Position numbers and translations under genes: made by a program. This document shows, one piece after another, positions 1 to 10,113 of a DNA stretch of 64,000 nucleotides. Below the pieces are notes generated by a model, which saw nothing but the letters and a program-made list of their open reading frames with translations, was not told the origin of the DNA and made no database searches. The DNA is from KBS-83 sp051025295 (GTDB taxonomy: Bacteria > Acidobacteriota > Terriglobia > Terriglobales > Acidobacteriaceae). Location of the stretch: the NCBI GenBank assembly GCA_051025295.1, contig JBMGJV010000020.1; one strand, written 5' to 3'. Numbering within the stretch: position 1 is the stretch's first letter; the number at the start of each line of letters is the position of its first letter.

Positions 1-139
1 TTTTTTTCTTTTAGTTCTGCGATGGTCACAATTCACCTGCGGTGGGAGGTTGGAAGGAGCAAGTTGGGAAGGGGGTCGTACAGGAGGGGTCGTACTCTAC
101 GGGTGCTGGGCTTGAAGCCGCCGCAGCAGGCGGCCGCGC

Positions 140-367
140 TTACGCTGCGCGGCGCTGCTGGGTAGCTGGCTGAGGAGCCGGGGCTGCCTCAAGGGTGCCA
201 AATGCCATCGGACTCGCCTCGTGGAAGCGGATCAGCACGTCATTGGTCGTGTCCTGCAGACGTGTATTCGGCTTGTGCAGCTTGCGCGTCGCCTTGGAGG
301 CGAGCTGGCATAGCTGGTAACGGTTGGTGATGTGACTCAGAGCTCCGTAAATCAGATCGGAACGCAT
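140..367 (-). CDS. rpoZ: DNA-directed RNA polymerase omega subunit
   Basis: This 75-residue protein is the small omega subunit, which helps fold and assemble the beta' subunit of RNA polymerase. The N-terminal half (MRSDLIYGAL, then ITNRYQLCQLASKATRKL) is the omega helix that contacts beta'. The C-terminal tail is a low-complexity Ala/Pro/Gln stretch ending in RRAA, and the short length fits acidobacterial omega subunits as I know them. A GAGAGG Shine-Dalgarno lies about 12 nt before the ATG. In related genomes rpoZ often follows gmk; here the next gene upstream on the same strand is comM, about 540 bp away, so it probably has its own promoter in the gap. Confidence 0.85.
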   Translation of the reverse strand: MRSDLIYGALSHITNRYQLCQLASKATRKLHKPNTRLQDTTNDVLIRFHEASPMAFGTLEAAPAPQPATQQRRAA

Positions 368-908
368 GAAGGCTTTATCCTCTCAATCCTGGACGATCTT
401 GGCGCTGGTCCCACATGGCACTTTTTACCATTGGAGGCGGGCGCCTCAGTCTGTGTTGGTTCGGTGCAATTGGTACGACGAAAAAACTGAGGAAAGGGTT
501 CAGAAATTCCGATCCCAACCTGTAAATCTTGTCCATCTTCTATAAGGAGTACGTCCGGTCGGGCGTGATGGTGGGCCAAACCCCTCGAACCGCATGGACG
601 CGCAGAGCCACAAACCACCTTGCTCCCGCTCTTCCATCCTCCTCCGGGCCCCAGGCCGAGCCCGAAGGCCCATGCAAGTAGAGGAGAACTTTTATCCCGG
701 CACCGAAGACATTAAAGCCTCGGTCGCTTCAGGTCAATACTTTTTTCATACCGGACCCGGAAAAGCCTCCGGTTCCTTGTAGATTCCTCTAACGGGCATG
801 GTTTCATTCGTTTGCGGAACGGATCCGCTGCCACCAAGGTGCAATTTGCGTCCGTTCACACCCGGTTCTCCACAAATCCGGAACCTGTTCGGGTACTCCC
901 CAGCCGTT
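368..908. other. Intergenic stretch between rpoZ and comM, no gene recognised
   Basis: The 541 bp are lower in GC than the neighbours. Open frames on both strands are short, and I see neither convincing ribosome sites nor family resemblance. The rpoZ promoter should lie here on the minus strand. I saw no tRNA or riboswitch fold. Confidence 0.5.
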
Positions 909-2462
909 TCAGCCCCAGTAGCTCCGGTCCAGCGTCCGGTACTGGATCGCCTCCGCCAGGTGCTGCACAGTCACCTGGGGGGCTCCTTCCAGGTCGCCAA
1001 TCGTGCGCGCCACCTTCAAAATGCGGTCGTGGGCACGCGCGCTCAGCCCCTGCTGCTGCATCGCCCGTTCCAGCAGGCGCTCCGCCTCGGGCGGCAGCTC
1101 GCACCATTCGCGAATCTGCCGCGTGCTCATCTGCGCATTCGCGAAGATCGCCACCGACTGAAAACGTGCATGCTGGCGCTCACGAGCAGCCAGTACCCGG
1201 GCCCGGATCTCGGCCGATCCCTCATTTGCCTGGCCGCCGCGCAGCTCACGGTACTGCACCGCCGGCACCTCTATATGGATATCAATGCGATCGAGCAGCG
1301 GGCCGGAGACGCGCGACACGTACCGCTGCATCATCGGCGGGGTGCACTGGCATTCGCGGCTCTTGTCGTTGAAGTAGCCACACGGACACGGATTCATCGC
1401 CGCCGCGAGCATAAAGCGCGCCGGAAAGCTGAGTGACATCGAAGCACGCGCGATCGTCACCGTGCCGTCTTCGAGCGGCTGCCGCATCACTTCGAGCACG
1501 TTGCGCGGGAACTCCGGCAGCTCGTCCAGAAAGAGCACACCGTTGTGCGCCAGCGAGACCTCGCCCGGCCTCGGCACTGCGCCGCCGCCGATCAGCCCCG
1601 CATCAGAAATGGTGTGGTGTGGCGCGCGGAATGGCCGATGCGTCACCAGCCCGCGATCCCCATCGAGCACGCCAGCGACGGAGTGAATCTTCGTCGTCTC
1701 GAGTGCCTCGGCGAAGGTGAGCGGCGTCAGGATGGACGGCAGCCGCTTCGCCAGCATCGTCTTACCCGAGCCCGGAGGCCCAATCATCAGGATGTTGTGC
1801 CCGCCGGCTGCGGCAATCTCGAGCGCGCGCTTCGCCATCGTCTGCCCGCGCACATCCTTGAAGTCGAACGGGCAGTCCTGGGCCGCGGCCAGCAGATCGG
1901 TTGAACGCACCCGGTACGGCTCCACCTGGATGCCGCCGTTCGCCGCTGCGTTGATCAGTGCGCGCGCCTCTGGCAGCGAAGACACGGGATAGACGTTCAA
2001 CCCTTCCACCACTGCGGCTTCGGGTGCATTCGCCGCAGGCACGATCAGGTTCGCGATACCTCGAGCACGCGCCGCCACGGCAATCGGCAGCATTCCGGGC
2101 ACGCCGCGCACGCTGCCATCCAGCCCCAGCTCGCCCACAGTCAAGAACTGGCTCAGGTCACGGCTCCCGAGCGCACCATGCGCCCCCAGGATCCCGACCG
2201 CGATCGGCAGGTCGAAGCCGGAACCCTCCTTCTTCAAATCCGCCGGGGCAAGGTTGATCGTGATGTGCGTCGGCGGCAGCGAAAAGCCAGAGTTGCGGAG
2301 AGCAGCGCGCACCCGATCGCGGCTCTCGCGCACCGCCGCATCGGGCAGCCCCACCGTCGAAAAGCGATCCTCCGCCACCTGAATGGTCGAAAAGTCCACT
2401 TCGACATCAATGATGTGCGCGTCGATGCCGTACACCGCAGCGCTCAACGCCTTGAAGTGCAT
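909..2462 (-). CDS. comM: ComM/YifB-type Mg-chelatase-like AAA+ ATPase
   Basis: The 517-residue protein belongs to the ComM (YifB) family, a hexameric AAA+ helicase that promotes branch migration during natural transformation. Visible features: a Lon-protease-like N-terminal domain (TVGLPD near residue 37; APADLKKEGSGFDLP near 72), Walker A GPPGSGKT at about 228-235, Walker B LFLDELPEF, the Mg-chelatase motif NPCPCGYF, and a C-terminal AAA lid. The start is set at MHFKALSAAVYGID, where family similarity begins; the frame stays open 106 codons further upstream, but that part looks unlike any ComM. A role in DNA uptake is family knowledge; no other competence genes are nearby. Confidence 0.88.
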   Translation of the reverse strand: MHFKALSAAVYGIDAHIIDVEVDFSTIQVAEDRFSTVGLPDAAVRESRDRVRAALRNSGFSLPPTHITINLAPADLKKEGSGFDLPIAVGILGAHGALGSRDLSQFLTVGELGLDGSVRGVPGMLPIAVAARARGIANLIVPAANAPEAAVVEGLNVYPVSSLPEARALINAAANGGIQVEPYRVRSTDLLAAAQDCPFDFKDVRGQTMAKRALEIAAAGGHNILMIGPPGSGKTMLAKRLPSILTPLTFAEALETTKIHSVAGVLDGDRGLVTHRPFRAPHHTISDAGLIGGGAVPRPGEVSLAHNGVLFLDELPEFPRNVLEVMRQPLEDGTVTIARASMSLSFPARFMLAAAMNPCPCGYFNDKSRECQCTPPMMQRYVSRVSGPLLDRIDIHIEVPAVQYRELRGGQANEGSAEIRARVLAARERQHARFQSVAIFANAQMSTRQIREWCELPPEAERLLERAMQQQGLSARAHDRILKVARTIGDLEGAPQVTVQHLAEAIQYRTLDRSYWG

Positions 2463-2656
2463 CCTCGGGGCCGCCCTTCGTGTCAGCAACCCTGAGCATA
2501 TCGAGCGCACCCACACCCCCGTCAGGCCACGAAGGTTGCAGAGCAACGAGCCAGCCAGCGGCTGAGAGTACGTGGCCGGCCATTGAAACTGTAACGGTGG
2601 CGTTTCGTGCGCCGTCCTTTGCGGCGCATCGCCGACTGGCTGCCCCGTCGGCTTGC

Positions 2657-2662
2657 TAAGAT
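2657..2662 (+). promoter_or_regulatory. Probable -10 element (TAAGAT) of a leaderless sdaA transcript
   Basis: TAAGAT lies 8 nt before the GTG start and no Shine-Dalgarno is visible, so transcription would begin at or next to the start codon. No good -35 was seen. Confidence 0.45.
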
Positions 2663-2670
2663 AACCGGTT

Positions 2671-4074
<1,404 letters not shown>

Positions 4075-4077
4075 CCT

Positions 4078-5334
4078 CTAAGCCGCTGAGTGCGCCCGCG
4101 CCGCCTCAACCTCGTGATCCGATTCGTGACCGTCCTTGACACCGAACAGCTTCAGCAGCGGCGAGGTCAGGATCGTCGTCAACAGCGCCATCACGACCAG
4201 CATGGTGAATAGCGTGGGCGTGAACACGCCAGCGTTGTAGGCGATGTTCAATACGATGAGCTCCACCAGCCCGCGCGTGTTCAGCAACGCGCCGAGCGCC
4301 CCCGCATCGCGCCACGAGTGTCCGTTCCAGCGCGCGGCCAGGATCGCGCCGCCCATCTTCCCCGCCACTGCTGCGAGCAGCACAATCCCCGCCCACAGCC
4401 ACATGTTCGCGTCGTCCAGCAGGTCCAGCCGCGTGCGCATGCCGGTCAGCGCAAAGAACAGCGGCAGCAGCAGCACAGATACCAGCATGTCCAGCCGGTT
4501 GCGTATCTCCTCCTGCCAGCGCGGAATGCGCGGAAAGCACACACCGGCCAGGAACGCGCCGAACAGCGGATGAATGCCCAGCCAGTCCGTCGCCGCGGCT
4601 GAGAACAACACCGACGCCACGACCGCGCCGAGCAGCTCAAGCGACAGGCCGGTCGAGCGATACCGCTTCACCGCGAGCGCCGCCAGTGGCCGCACCACGG
4701 CCAGCATGAACACCAGGTAGACGACCAGCCCGGCCATGCGTACGCCGAGACGCGCCGACCCGCCGTCCTGCCCGATCAGCGCCAGCGCAAATGCCAGTAG
4801 CAACCACGCCACCACATCATCGACCGCTGCGCACAGGATCGCCGTTGTGCCCAGCGATGTTCCCTGCAGCCGCCGCTCTTCCAGGATGCGCGCCAGCACC
4901 GGGAACGCCGTGATGCTCATCGAGATGCCGAGGAAGAGCACGAATGGCATGCTCCCAATGCCATGCGGGGCGAACCGCACGCGCAACGAGTGAGCCAGCA
5001 CCGCCGCCATCGCGAACGGAAACAGAATGCTCATGAAGCTGGCCACCACCGCCGTGCTGCGCTGGCGATAGAGCTGCGCGTAATCCAGTTCCATGCCGAT
5101 CAGGAACAGAAACAGGATCAGCCCGATGGTGCTGAGTGTCTCGAAGTTTGCAAACGAGTGCGGGGTGAACAGGTGCGCTGCCCCGGGGAAGAATCGCCCC
5201 AGCACTGACGGCCCCAGCAGGATGCCACCGATGATCTCGCCGATGACACGCGCCTGCCCCAGCTTGCGCGCCAGCCAGCCACAGCAAAGCGTGACCACCA
5301 GAACGACGGCCATCTGCACCAGCAAAAGTGTCAT
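4078..5334 (-). CDS. CPA2-family cation:proton antiporter
   Basis: This 418-residue inner-membrane protein has about 12 hydrophobic helices. It shows the Kef/NapA-type sequence ARVIGEIIGGILLGPSVLG early on, ITAFPVLARIL and a CAAVDDVVAW segment with the paired aspartates expected in the ion-binding core, and NTRGLVELIVLN late. No TrkA-N or RCK domain follows, so this is a bare transport unit exchanging Na+ or K+ for H+. The ion is not predictable from sequence. ATG at 5334 was chosen because GGAAAGG lies about 7 nt before it and the hydrophobic helix starts at once; the frame extends 29 codons further upstream without family similarity. Confidence 0.85.
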   Translation of the reverse strand: MTLLLVQMAVVLVVTLCCGWLARKLGQARVIGEIIGGILLGPSVLGRFFPGAAHLFTPHSFANFETLSTIGLILFLFLIGMELDYAQLYRQRSTAVVASFMSILFPFAMAAVLAHSLRVRFAPHGIGSMPFVLFLGISMSITAFPVLARILEERRLQGTSLGTTAILCAAVDDVVAWLLLAFALALIGQDGGSARLGVRMAGLVVYLVFMLAVVRPLAALAVKRYRSTGLSLELLGAVVASVLFSAAATDWLGIHPLFGAFLAGVCFPRIPRWQEEIRNRLDMLVSVLLLPLFFALTGMRTRLDLLDDANMWLWAGIVLLAAVAGKMGGAILAARWNGHSWRDAGALGALLNTRGLVELIVLNIAYNAGVFTPTLFTMLVVMALLTTILTSPLLKLFGVKDGHESDHEVEAARAHSAA

Positions 5335-5600
5335 GCGATTGGCCTTTCCCCGCAGGGTCCAGAGGCAGTGGAGAGGAGCAGTCTTGGGTCCAGTTGTCTC
5401 GCGCTCTGGCGGACCGTTCACCGGAAGCGAAGCCCGGAGTCTGTGCTCAGGAGCTCTCGCTCCTCGAAACCAGGACGCCGTGGCGTGTGCGTCTCGCCGC
5501 CGGTCGTCAACGCTGCCTTATTGTAGCCTCGGCTCCCATCATTCCTGCCATGGGATGCAGGTCAGGGCCGCCTGTTGCAGCGGCAAGGATGCAAATTCAC

Positions 5601-6800
5601 TCAATCGCGCTCGACCGCCATCGCCACCGAGTTGCCGCCGCCCAGGCACAGAGCCGCCACGCCGCGCTTCACATTGCGATGGCGCATCGCATAGATCAAC
5701 GTCGTGAGCACCCGCGCTCCGCTGGCGCCAATAGGGTGCCCCATCGCCACTGAGCCGCCGTTCACGTTCACTCGCGCGGCGAGTTCTGGCGTGTCGATGC
5801 CCAGCTCCTTCATCACGCCGAGCGCCTGCACTGCGAACGCCTCGTTTAACTCGTAGAGATCGACCTGCTCTTTCGTCCAGCCCGCCTTCGCCAGCACGCG
5901 CTGTACGCCGATGACGGGCGCCAGCATCACCCACTGCGGATCGATGCCGCTCGTCGCCTGCGCGCGGATGCGCACCAACGGCTCCAGCTTCAGCTCCGCT
6001 GCGCGCCGCGCCGACATCACCACCAGGGCAGCCGCGCCATCGTTCACGCCCGGCGCATTGCCCGCCGTCACGGTGCCATCCTTGCGGAACGCCGGCTTCA
6101 GCGCGCGCAGTGCTTCAAGCGATGCATCCTCGCGCACACTCTCATCGCGATCGAGACGGCCCGGCGTCTCGCCCCGCTTCTTCGCCGGAATTTCGACCGG
6201 CAGCATCTCTTCGCTGAACGCGCCATTCCGCTCCGCGGCCACGGCCTTCTGGTGCGACGCCAGCGCATACGCATCCTGCTGCTCGCGCGTGATCGAGTGC
6301 TTCTGCGCCACATTCTCGCCCGTCAGACCCATGTGGTAGTCGTTGAACACGTCCCACAGGCCATCCATGATCATCGAGTCGACAGCCTTGCTGTCGCCCA
6401 TTCGCATTCCGTTACGCGCCTGCGGCAGCAGATACGGCGTGTTCGACATTGACTCCATGCCGCCCGCGACCACAATCTCCGCATTGCCAGTCTGGATCGC
6501 CTGCGCCGCCAGCCCGACGGCCTTCAACCCGGAGCCGCATACTTTATTGATGGTCATCGCGCTGACCGCTGGAGGCAGTCCCCCGTAGAGGGCAGCCTGT
6601 CGTCCAGGATTCTGTCCCAGCCCCGCCGACACAACATTGCCCATGATGCATTCATCGACCGTCGCCGGATCGATACCCGCGCGACGCACCGCTTCGGCCA
6701 CAGCCAGCGCACCCAGCCGAACTGCGCTGTACGACGCAAGCGAACCCTGGAAACGCCCGATCGGCGTACGCACTGCAGAGACGATGACAACTTCTTCCAT
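5601..6800 (-). CDS. Acetyl-CoA C-acetyltransferase (thiolase)
   Basis: The 399-residue protein joins two acetyl-CoA to acetoacetyl-CoA or runs the reverse thiolysis. Its length is typical of biosynthetic thiolases. Seen: start EEVVIVSAVRTPIGRFQGSL, the nucleophilic cysteine in NKVCGSGLKAV (about residue 90), NEAFAVQ, the active-site loop NVNGGSVAMGHPIGASGAR, and the C-terminal base cysteine in CLGGGNSVAM. A GGAG site lies about 10 nt before the ATG. The gene stands alone, with no beta-oxidation or PHB partner beside it, so its pathway (fatty acid degradation, polyester or mevalonate supply) cannot be told from context. Confidence 0.92.
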   Translation of the reverse strand: MEEVVIVSAVRTPIGRFQGSLASYSAVRLGALAVAEAVRRAGIDPATVDECIMGNVVSAGLGQNPGRQAALYGGLPPAVSAMTINKVCGSGLKAVGLAAQAIQTGNAEIVVAGGMESMSNTPYLLPQARNGMRMGDSKAVDSMIMDGLWDVFNDYHMGLTGENVAQKHSITREQQDAYALASHQKAVAAERNGAFSEEMLPVEIPAKKRGETPGRLDRDESVREDASLEALRALKPAFRKDGTVTAGNAPGVNDGAAALVVMSARRAAELKLEPLVRIRAQATSGIDPQWVMLAPVIGVQRVLAKAGWTKEQVDLYELNEAFAVQALGVMKELGIDTPELAARVNVNGGSVAMGHPIGASGARVLTTLIYAMRHRNVKRGVAALCLGGGNSVAMAVERD

Positions 6801-6932
6801 GATGACGGACTCCGCTTCCCGCAGCCCTGCTCCGTGCAGGCTGCCAGGGCCAACGTGTGAAGATAGCAGGGTCCGAAAACCGGCGGCAACGCGAGCAGTC
6901 CCCCATCGCGCGATCGCGAACTGAGGCCAAGC

Positions 6933-7733
6933 GTGCACGAGCCAGGCATTCCATTGAGTCCACAGCAGCCTGACACGCAAGCGCCCGGCGACTCTCAGCC
7001 GCTCACAACAATCGCGCCGCTCTGGCACACCACGCTCGTGATCGTTCTGCTGCTCGGCATCTCGCTGCTCAGCGCGTGGGGCGCTCACGTGGATGCGCAT
7101 CGCGCCGCACCCATGTCCGCGCGATTCGGACACCTGACCTCCTATGCCGTCACCTTCGTCTACGAATGGATCCTGCTCGCCGTCATCGTGTGGGGCATCC
7201 GCCTTCTCGGTGTTCCGCTGCGCCGGTTGCTCGGTGTGCGGCGTTCCGGCGCGAGCGAGTTCTGGATGGACATCGCCATCGGACTTGGCTTCTGGTTTGG
7301 ATCGCTCATCGTGCTCGGCACCGCCGGCGCATTGCTGCGTGTCGCGCGCCTTCATCCGGAAGATGTGCGCGGCATCGTCAGCAAGCTCGCGCCCGCATCA
7401 CCGCTCGAGCTGCTTGCGTGGCTGCTGCTCAGCATCACGGCCGGTATCTGCGAAGAGCTGATCTTTCGCGGCTATCTGCAGCAGCAGTTCAGCGCCATCA
7501 CACGCAACACGGGCGTCGGCATCGCCATCGCTGCACTCATCTTCGGCGCGGCGCATCTCTACGAAGGTGTCAGCGGCGCGCTGCTCATCGCATTGTTCGG
7601 CGCGCTCTTCGGTCTGCTCGCGCACTATCGCAGAAGCTTGCGCGCGGGCATGTTCGCGCATGCGTGGCACGATGCGCTCAGCGGCTTCGTGCTCTACTTC
7701 ACCGCGCATGTGTTGCATCGTCTCCCACACTAG
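6933..7733 (+). CDS. CPBP-family intramembrane metalloprotease (CAAX protease/bacteriocin-processing type)
   Basis: This 266-residue membrane protein has seven to eight hydrophobic segments and the three motifs of the CPBP (Abi) family in order: EELIFRGYL (EExxxR, about residue 173), FGAAHLYEG (FxxxH) and HAWHDALSG (HxxxB near the C-terminus). These form a membrane-embedded metal-binding glutamate/histidine site. Bacterial members process peptides or act in self-immunity, but the substrate here is unknown. It starts with GTG behind a GAGG-like site and is divergent from the thiolase gene. Confidence 0.85.
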   Translation: MHEPGIPLSPQQPDTQAPGDSQPLTTIAPLWHTTLVIVLLLGISLLSAWGAHVDAHRAAPMSARFGHLTSYAVTFVYEWILLAVIVWGIRLLGVPLRRLLGVRRSGASEFWMDIAIGLGFWFGSLIVLGTAGALLRVARLHPEDVRGIVSKLAPASPLELLAWLLLSITAGICEELIFRGYLQQQFSAITRNTGVGIAIAALIFGAAHLYEGVSGALLIALFGALFGLLAHYRRSLRAGMFAHAWHDALSGFVLYFTAHVLHRLPH

Positions 7734-7797
7734 TTGCAGAGTTCGCGTCATCGCCTATCAATGCGCAACAGAAGCGCACGCGAACGCCATTTTTTTC

Positions 7798-7826
7798 TTG
7801 ACACTCAATCACGCCCACTCTATACA
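7798..7826 (+). promoter_or_regulatory. Near-consensus sigma-70 promoter of the Lys/Ala peptide gene
   Basis: TTGACA at 7798-7803 and TATACA at 7821-7826 are separated by exactly 17 nt, and a T-run precedes the -35. Transcription should start near 7833. This is the best-matching promoter I found in the window. Confidence 0.8.
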
Positions 7827-7833
7827 TTCCGTA

Positions 7834-7855
7834 ACTGCAACAACTGCGTTGCAGT
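7834..7855 (+). promoter_or_regulatory. 5'-end mRNA stem-loop before the Lys/Ala peptide gene
   Basis: ACTGCAAC (7834-7841) pairs perfectly with GTTGCAGT (7848-7855) around a six-base loop. It sits at the predicted transcript 5' end and leaves the GGGAG ribosome site (7859-7864) free, as expected of a stabilising 5' hairpin. Confidence 0.65.
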
Positions 7856-7874
7856 CAAAGGGAGAATAGACACC

Positions 7875-7943
7875 ATGGCAACGAAGAAGGCAGCCAAGAA
7901 GCCGGCCAAGAAGGCGGCAAAGAAGGCAGCGAAGAAGAAGTAA
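7875..7943 (+). CDS. 22-residue Lys/Ala-rich basic peptide (histone H1-tail-like)
   Basis: The predicted product has 22 residues: 11 Lys, 8 Ala and one each of Met, Thr and Pro, arranged as repeats of AAKK. Such compositions occur in histone H1-like C-terminal tails and in bacterial nucleoid proteins, so DNA or RNA binding is the natural guess. I do not recognise a characterised protein of this size. GGGAG lies 10 nt before the ATG. The unit has its own near-consensus promoter, a 5' hairpin and a perfect 15-bp terminator, so it is very likely a real and highly transcribed monocistronic gene. It could instead be a small RNA with an incidental reading frame, but the repeat-perfect coding pattern and ribosome site argue for translation. 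Confidence 0.7.
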   Translation: MATKKAAKKPAKKAAKKAAKKK

Positions 7944-7965
7944 GCAAGTCCAACCTAACCGGTAG

Positions 7966-8006
7966 CACCTCGGGGGACGCAGGCAAGCGTCCCCCGAGGT
8001 GTTTTT
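7966..8006 (+). terminator. Strong rho-independent terminator
   Basis: A perfect 15-bp stem (7966-7980 with 7987-8001, core TCGGGGGACGC) has a six-base loop and is followed by TTTTT. It ends the Lys/Ala peptide transcript. Confidence 0.92.
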
Positions 8007-8072
8007 GCGTGCAGCCTTCTTTGTCTCTCACTCACTCCGCATGCGCTCTCTGCACACGCCGCTCGCAAACGT

Positions 8073-8078
8073 TAAAGT
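8073..8078 (+). promoter_or_regulatory. Probable -10 element (TAAAGT) of leaderless rsmE
   Basis: TAAAGT lies 6 nt before the ATG at 8085, and no Shine-Dalgarno is visible. Confidence 0.4.
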
Positions 8079-8084
8079 CGTCGC

Positions 8085-8867
8085 ATGACGCGCCGCCGCT
8101 GGATCGCCGACCACTGGACTGACTCAACCGCCACTGTCACCGGAGAACAGGCGCAGCACTTGGGCCGCGTGCTTCGCGCGCAAGTCGGCACCGAGTACGA
8201 CATCGTCGCCGGAGGACGCGCCTTCCACGCCCGCATCGCCACTGTCGAGCGCGATGCCGTGCACTTCACCCTGCTTGCGGAAGCAGAGACCGCCGCCACG
8301 CTTCCCCTCACGCTCGTGCTCAGCGTCTTCAAATTCGATCGCATGGAGTGGGCTATCGAGAAAGCCGTCGAACTCGGGGCGAGCCGCATACTCCCCGTCC
8401 TCGCGGATCGCACGGAGAAGCACCTCGCGCAGTCTGCCGCGAAGCGCGCGGAGCGCTGGCGTCGCATCGCACTCGAGGCCGCAAAGCAATCCCGCCGCAG
8501 CGATCTGCCGGAGATCGCCGAGCCCGCGCGGCTCGCACCCGTGCTCGCCGTCATCACCGCACCCCACCGCATCCTGCTGTCCGAAACCGAGCAGGATCAG
8601 TCCCTGTTACAGATCCTCAGCGCCCCCGCTTCCCTCGCCGACCGCCGCGAGCGCGTGCTCGCCATCGGACCCGAAGGCGGCTGGACACCCGCCGAGCTCG
8701 CCGCCTTTCGCGAGCACGCCTGGCAGAGCGCCACCCTTGGCGCGCGCATCCTCCGCGTCGAGACCGCCGCCATCGCCGCGCTGGCCATCGCCTCAGCGGC
8801 GCTCGAGAGTGTCCACGAACACGATGCCAAAGAAAACGGCTCTCCGCATCCGGAGAGCCGTTCGTAA
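8085..8867 (+). CDS. rsmE: 16S rRNA (uracil(1498)-N(3))-methyltransferase
   Basis: This 260-residue protein methylates U1498 of 16S rRNA with S-adenosylmethionine. An N-terminal PUA-like RNA-binding part (about residues 1-70, including GEQAQHLGRVLRAQVG) is followed by a SPOUT knotted methyltransferase domain with EKAVELGASRILPV, AIGPEGGWTPAEL and LGARILRVETAAIAAL, the last two forming the SAM-binding knot. The 3' end of the gene contains a perfect hairpin that looks like the terminator of the convergent dnaJ operon. rsmE next to dnaJ is a common bacterial neighbourhood. Confidence 0.92.
   Translation: MTRRRWIADHWTDSTATVTGEQAQHLGRVLRAQVGTEYDIVAGGRAFHARIATVERDAVHFTLLAEAETAATLPLTLVLSVFKFDRMEWAIEKAVELGASRILPVLADRTEKHLAQSAAKRAERWRRIALEAAKQSRRSDLPEIAEPARLAPVLAVITAPHRILLSETEQDQSLLQILSAPASLADRRERVLAIGPEGGWTPAELAAFREHAWQSATLGARILRVETAAIAALAIASAALESVHEHDAKENGSPHPESRS
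8835..8862 (-). terminator. dnaJ-operon terminator embedded in the rsmE 3' end
   Basis: AACGGCTCTCCG and CGGAGAGCCGTT form a perfect 12-bp stem with a 4-nt loop. Read on the minus strand it is followed by TTTTCTTT. The sequence also codes for the last residues of RsmE. Confidence 0.75.
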
Positions 8868-8885
8868 GCGCGACCTGCCGCTCGC

Positions 8886-10016
8886 CTAGCTGAAGAGGTC
8901 CTTCATCTTGTCCATCAGCGTGCGCGACGTGGCGCGGTTGTCGCTCGACAGTGTCGTGCCAAGCTGCTGGATCATCTCGCGCTGCGCCTTGGTCAGCTTC
9001 TTCGGCGTCTCCACCACCACTTGCACGATCAGGTCGCCGCGTCCGCGCTCGTTCAGGTAAGGCACACCCTTGCCGCGCAGCCGAAACTCGCGCCCGCTCT
9101 GCGTCCCTTCAGGAATCTTCAGCGTGGTCTCGCCTTCGAGTGTCTGGATCGAGATCTCCGCGCCCAGTGCCGCCTGCGGGAACGAGACGATCACCGCGAA
9201 GTGCAGATCGTGTCCCTCGCGCTCGAAGTACGCATGCGGCCGCACCGATAGCACGATGTAGAGATCGCCGCCCGGCCCGCCGAAGCGTCCGGCATCGCCC
9301 TCGCCCTGGTAGCGAATGCGCGTGCCGTCCTCGACACCAGCCGGAATCTTCACCTCCATCGTGTGCTCGTGCTCGACGCGTGCCTCGCCACGGCATGTCG
9401 GGCACGGCTCGGTCACAACCTGGCCGGTGCCGCTGCACACCGGGCACGTGCGCGCGATCGAGAAGAAGCCCTGCTGGAAGCGCACCTGGCCGCGGCCGCC
9501 GCACTGCTGGCAGGTGCTCGGCGCTTTGCCCTGCGCGCTGCCGGAGCCGCGGCAGTCCGTGCACATGTCCATGCGCTTGAATGTCGCCGAGGTCGTCTTG
9601 CCGAACACCGCCTCTTCGAAGTCGATGGCCAGGTCGTAGCGGATATCGCGGCCGCGCTGCGCGCGCGAGGCGCGTCCGCCGCGGCCCGCCCCGGCTACGT
9701 TGAACATCTCTCCGAAGAAGTCGCCAAAGATGTCGCCCAGGTCCATGTCGCCCGGGAAGCCCGCGCCTGCTCCGCCCCCGGCACTCACGCCCGCAGGACC
9801 GAAGCGGTCGTACGCGGCACGCTTCTGCGGATCGCTCAGCACCTGGTACGCCTCGCTTGCCTGCTTGAAGCGATCCTCCGCCTCTGGATCGTCCGGGTTG
9901 CGATCCGGGTGATACCGCATCGCCAGCTTGCGATAGGCCGTCTTCAGCTCCTGCTCACCGCAGTCCTTCGTTACGTTCAAAACTTCGTAGTAGTCGATGT
10001 GTGCCACGTTCGCCAT
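8886..10016 (-). CDS. dnaJ: Chaperone DnaJ (Hsp40)
   Basis: This 376-residue co-chaperone delivers substrates to DnaK and stimulates its ATPase. Seen: a J-domain at about residues 7-72 with HPD at 36-38, a Gly/Phe linker (GGGAGAGFPGDMDLGDIFGDFFG), four CxxCxG-type zinc-finger repeats (CTDCRGSG, CQQCGGRG, CPVCSGTG, CPTCRGEA) and the C-terminal peptide-binding beta domains. It is the last gene of hrcA-grpE-dnaJ and lies 97 bp after grpE. dnaK is not adjacent. AGGAAAA precedes the ATG. Confidence 0.96.
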   Translation of the reverse strand: MANVAHIDYYEVLNVTKDCGEQELKTAYRKLAMRYHPDRNPDDPEAEDRFKQASEAYQVLSDPQKRAAYDRFGPAGVSAGGGAGAGFPGDMDLGDIFGDFFGEMFNVAGAGRGGRASRAQRGRDIRYDLAIDFEEAVFGKTTSATFKRMDMCTDCRGSGSAQGKAPSTCQQCGGRGQVRFQQGFFSIARTCPVCSGTGQVVTEPCPTCRGEARVEHEHTMEVKIPAGVEDGTRIRYQGEGDAGRFGGPGGDLYIVLSVRPHAYFEREGHDLHFAVIVSFPQAALGAEISIQTLEGETTLKIPEGTQSGREFRLRGKGVPYLNERGRGDLIVQVVVETPKKLTKAQREMIQQLGTTLSSDNRATSRTLMDKMKDLFS

Positions 10017-10113
10017 TTTTCCTGAACTGCTTTCTGTCTCGCTGCCCGATTCGCACGGTCAGCCGGCCACTCTCATGCTTCCAGGGTCTTCGCTGCAGGT
10101 CGCGCGTTGTCCG

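Noticed and set aside
594..782. 62-codon plus frame upstream of comM
   Set aside because: No ribosome site at the start, no similarity, and odd composition.
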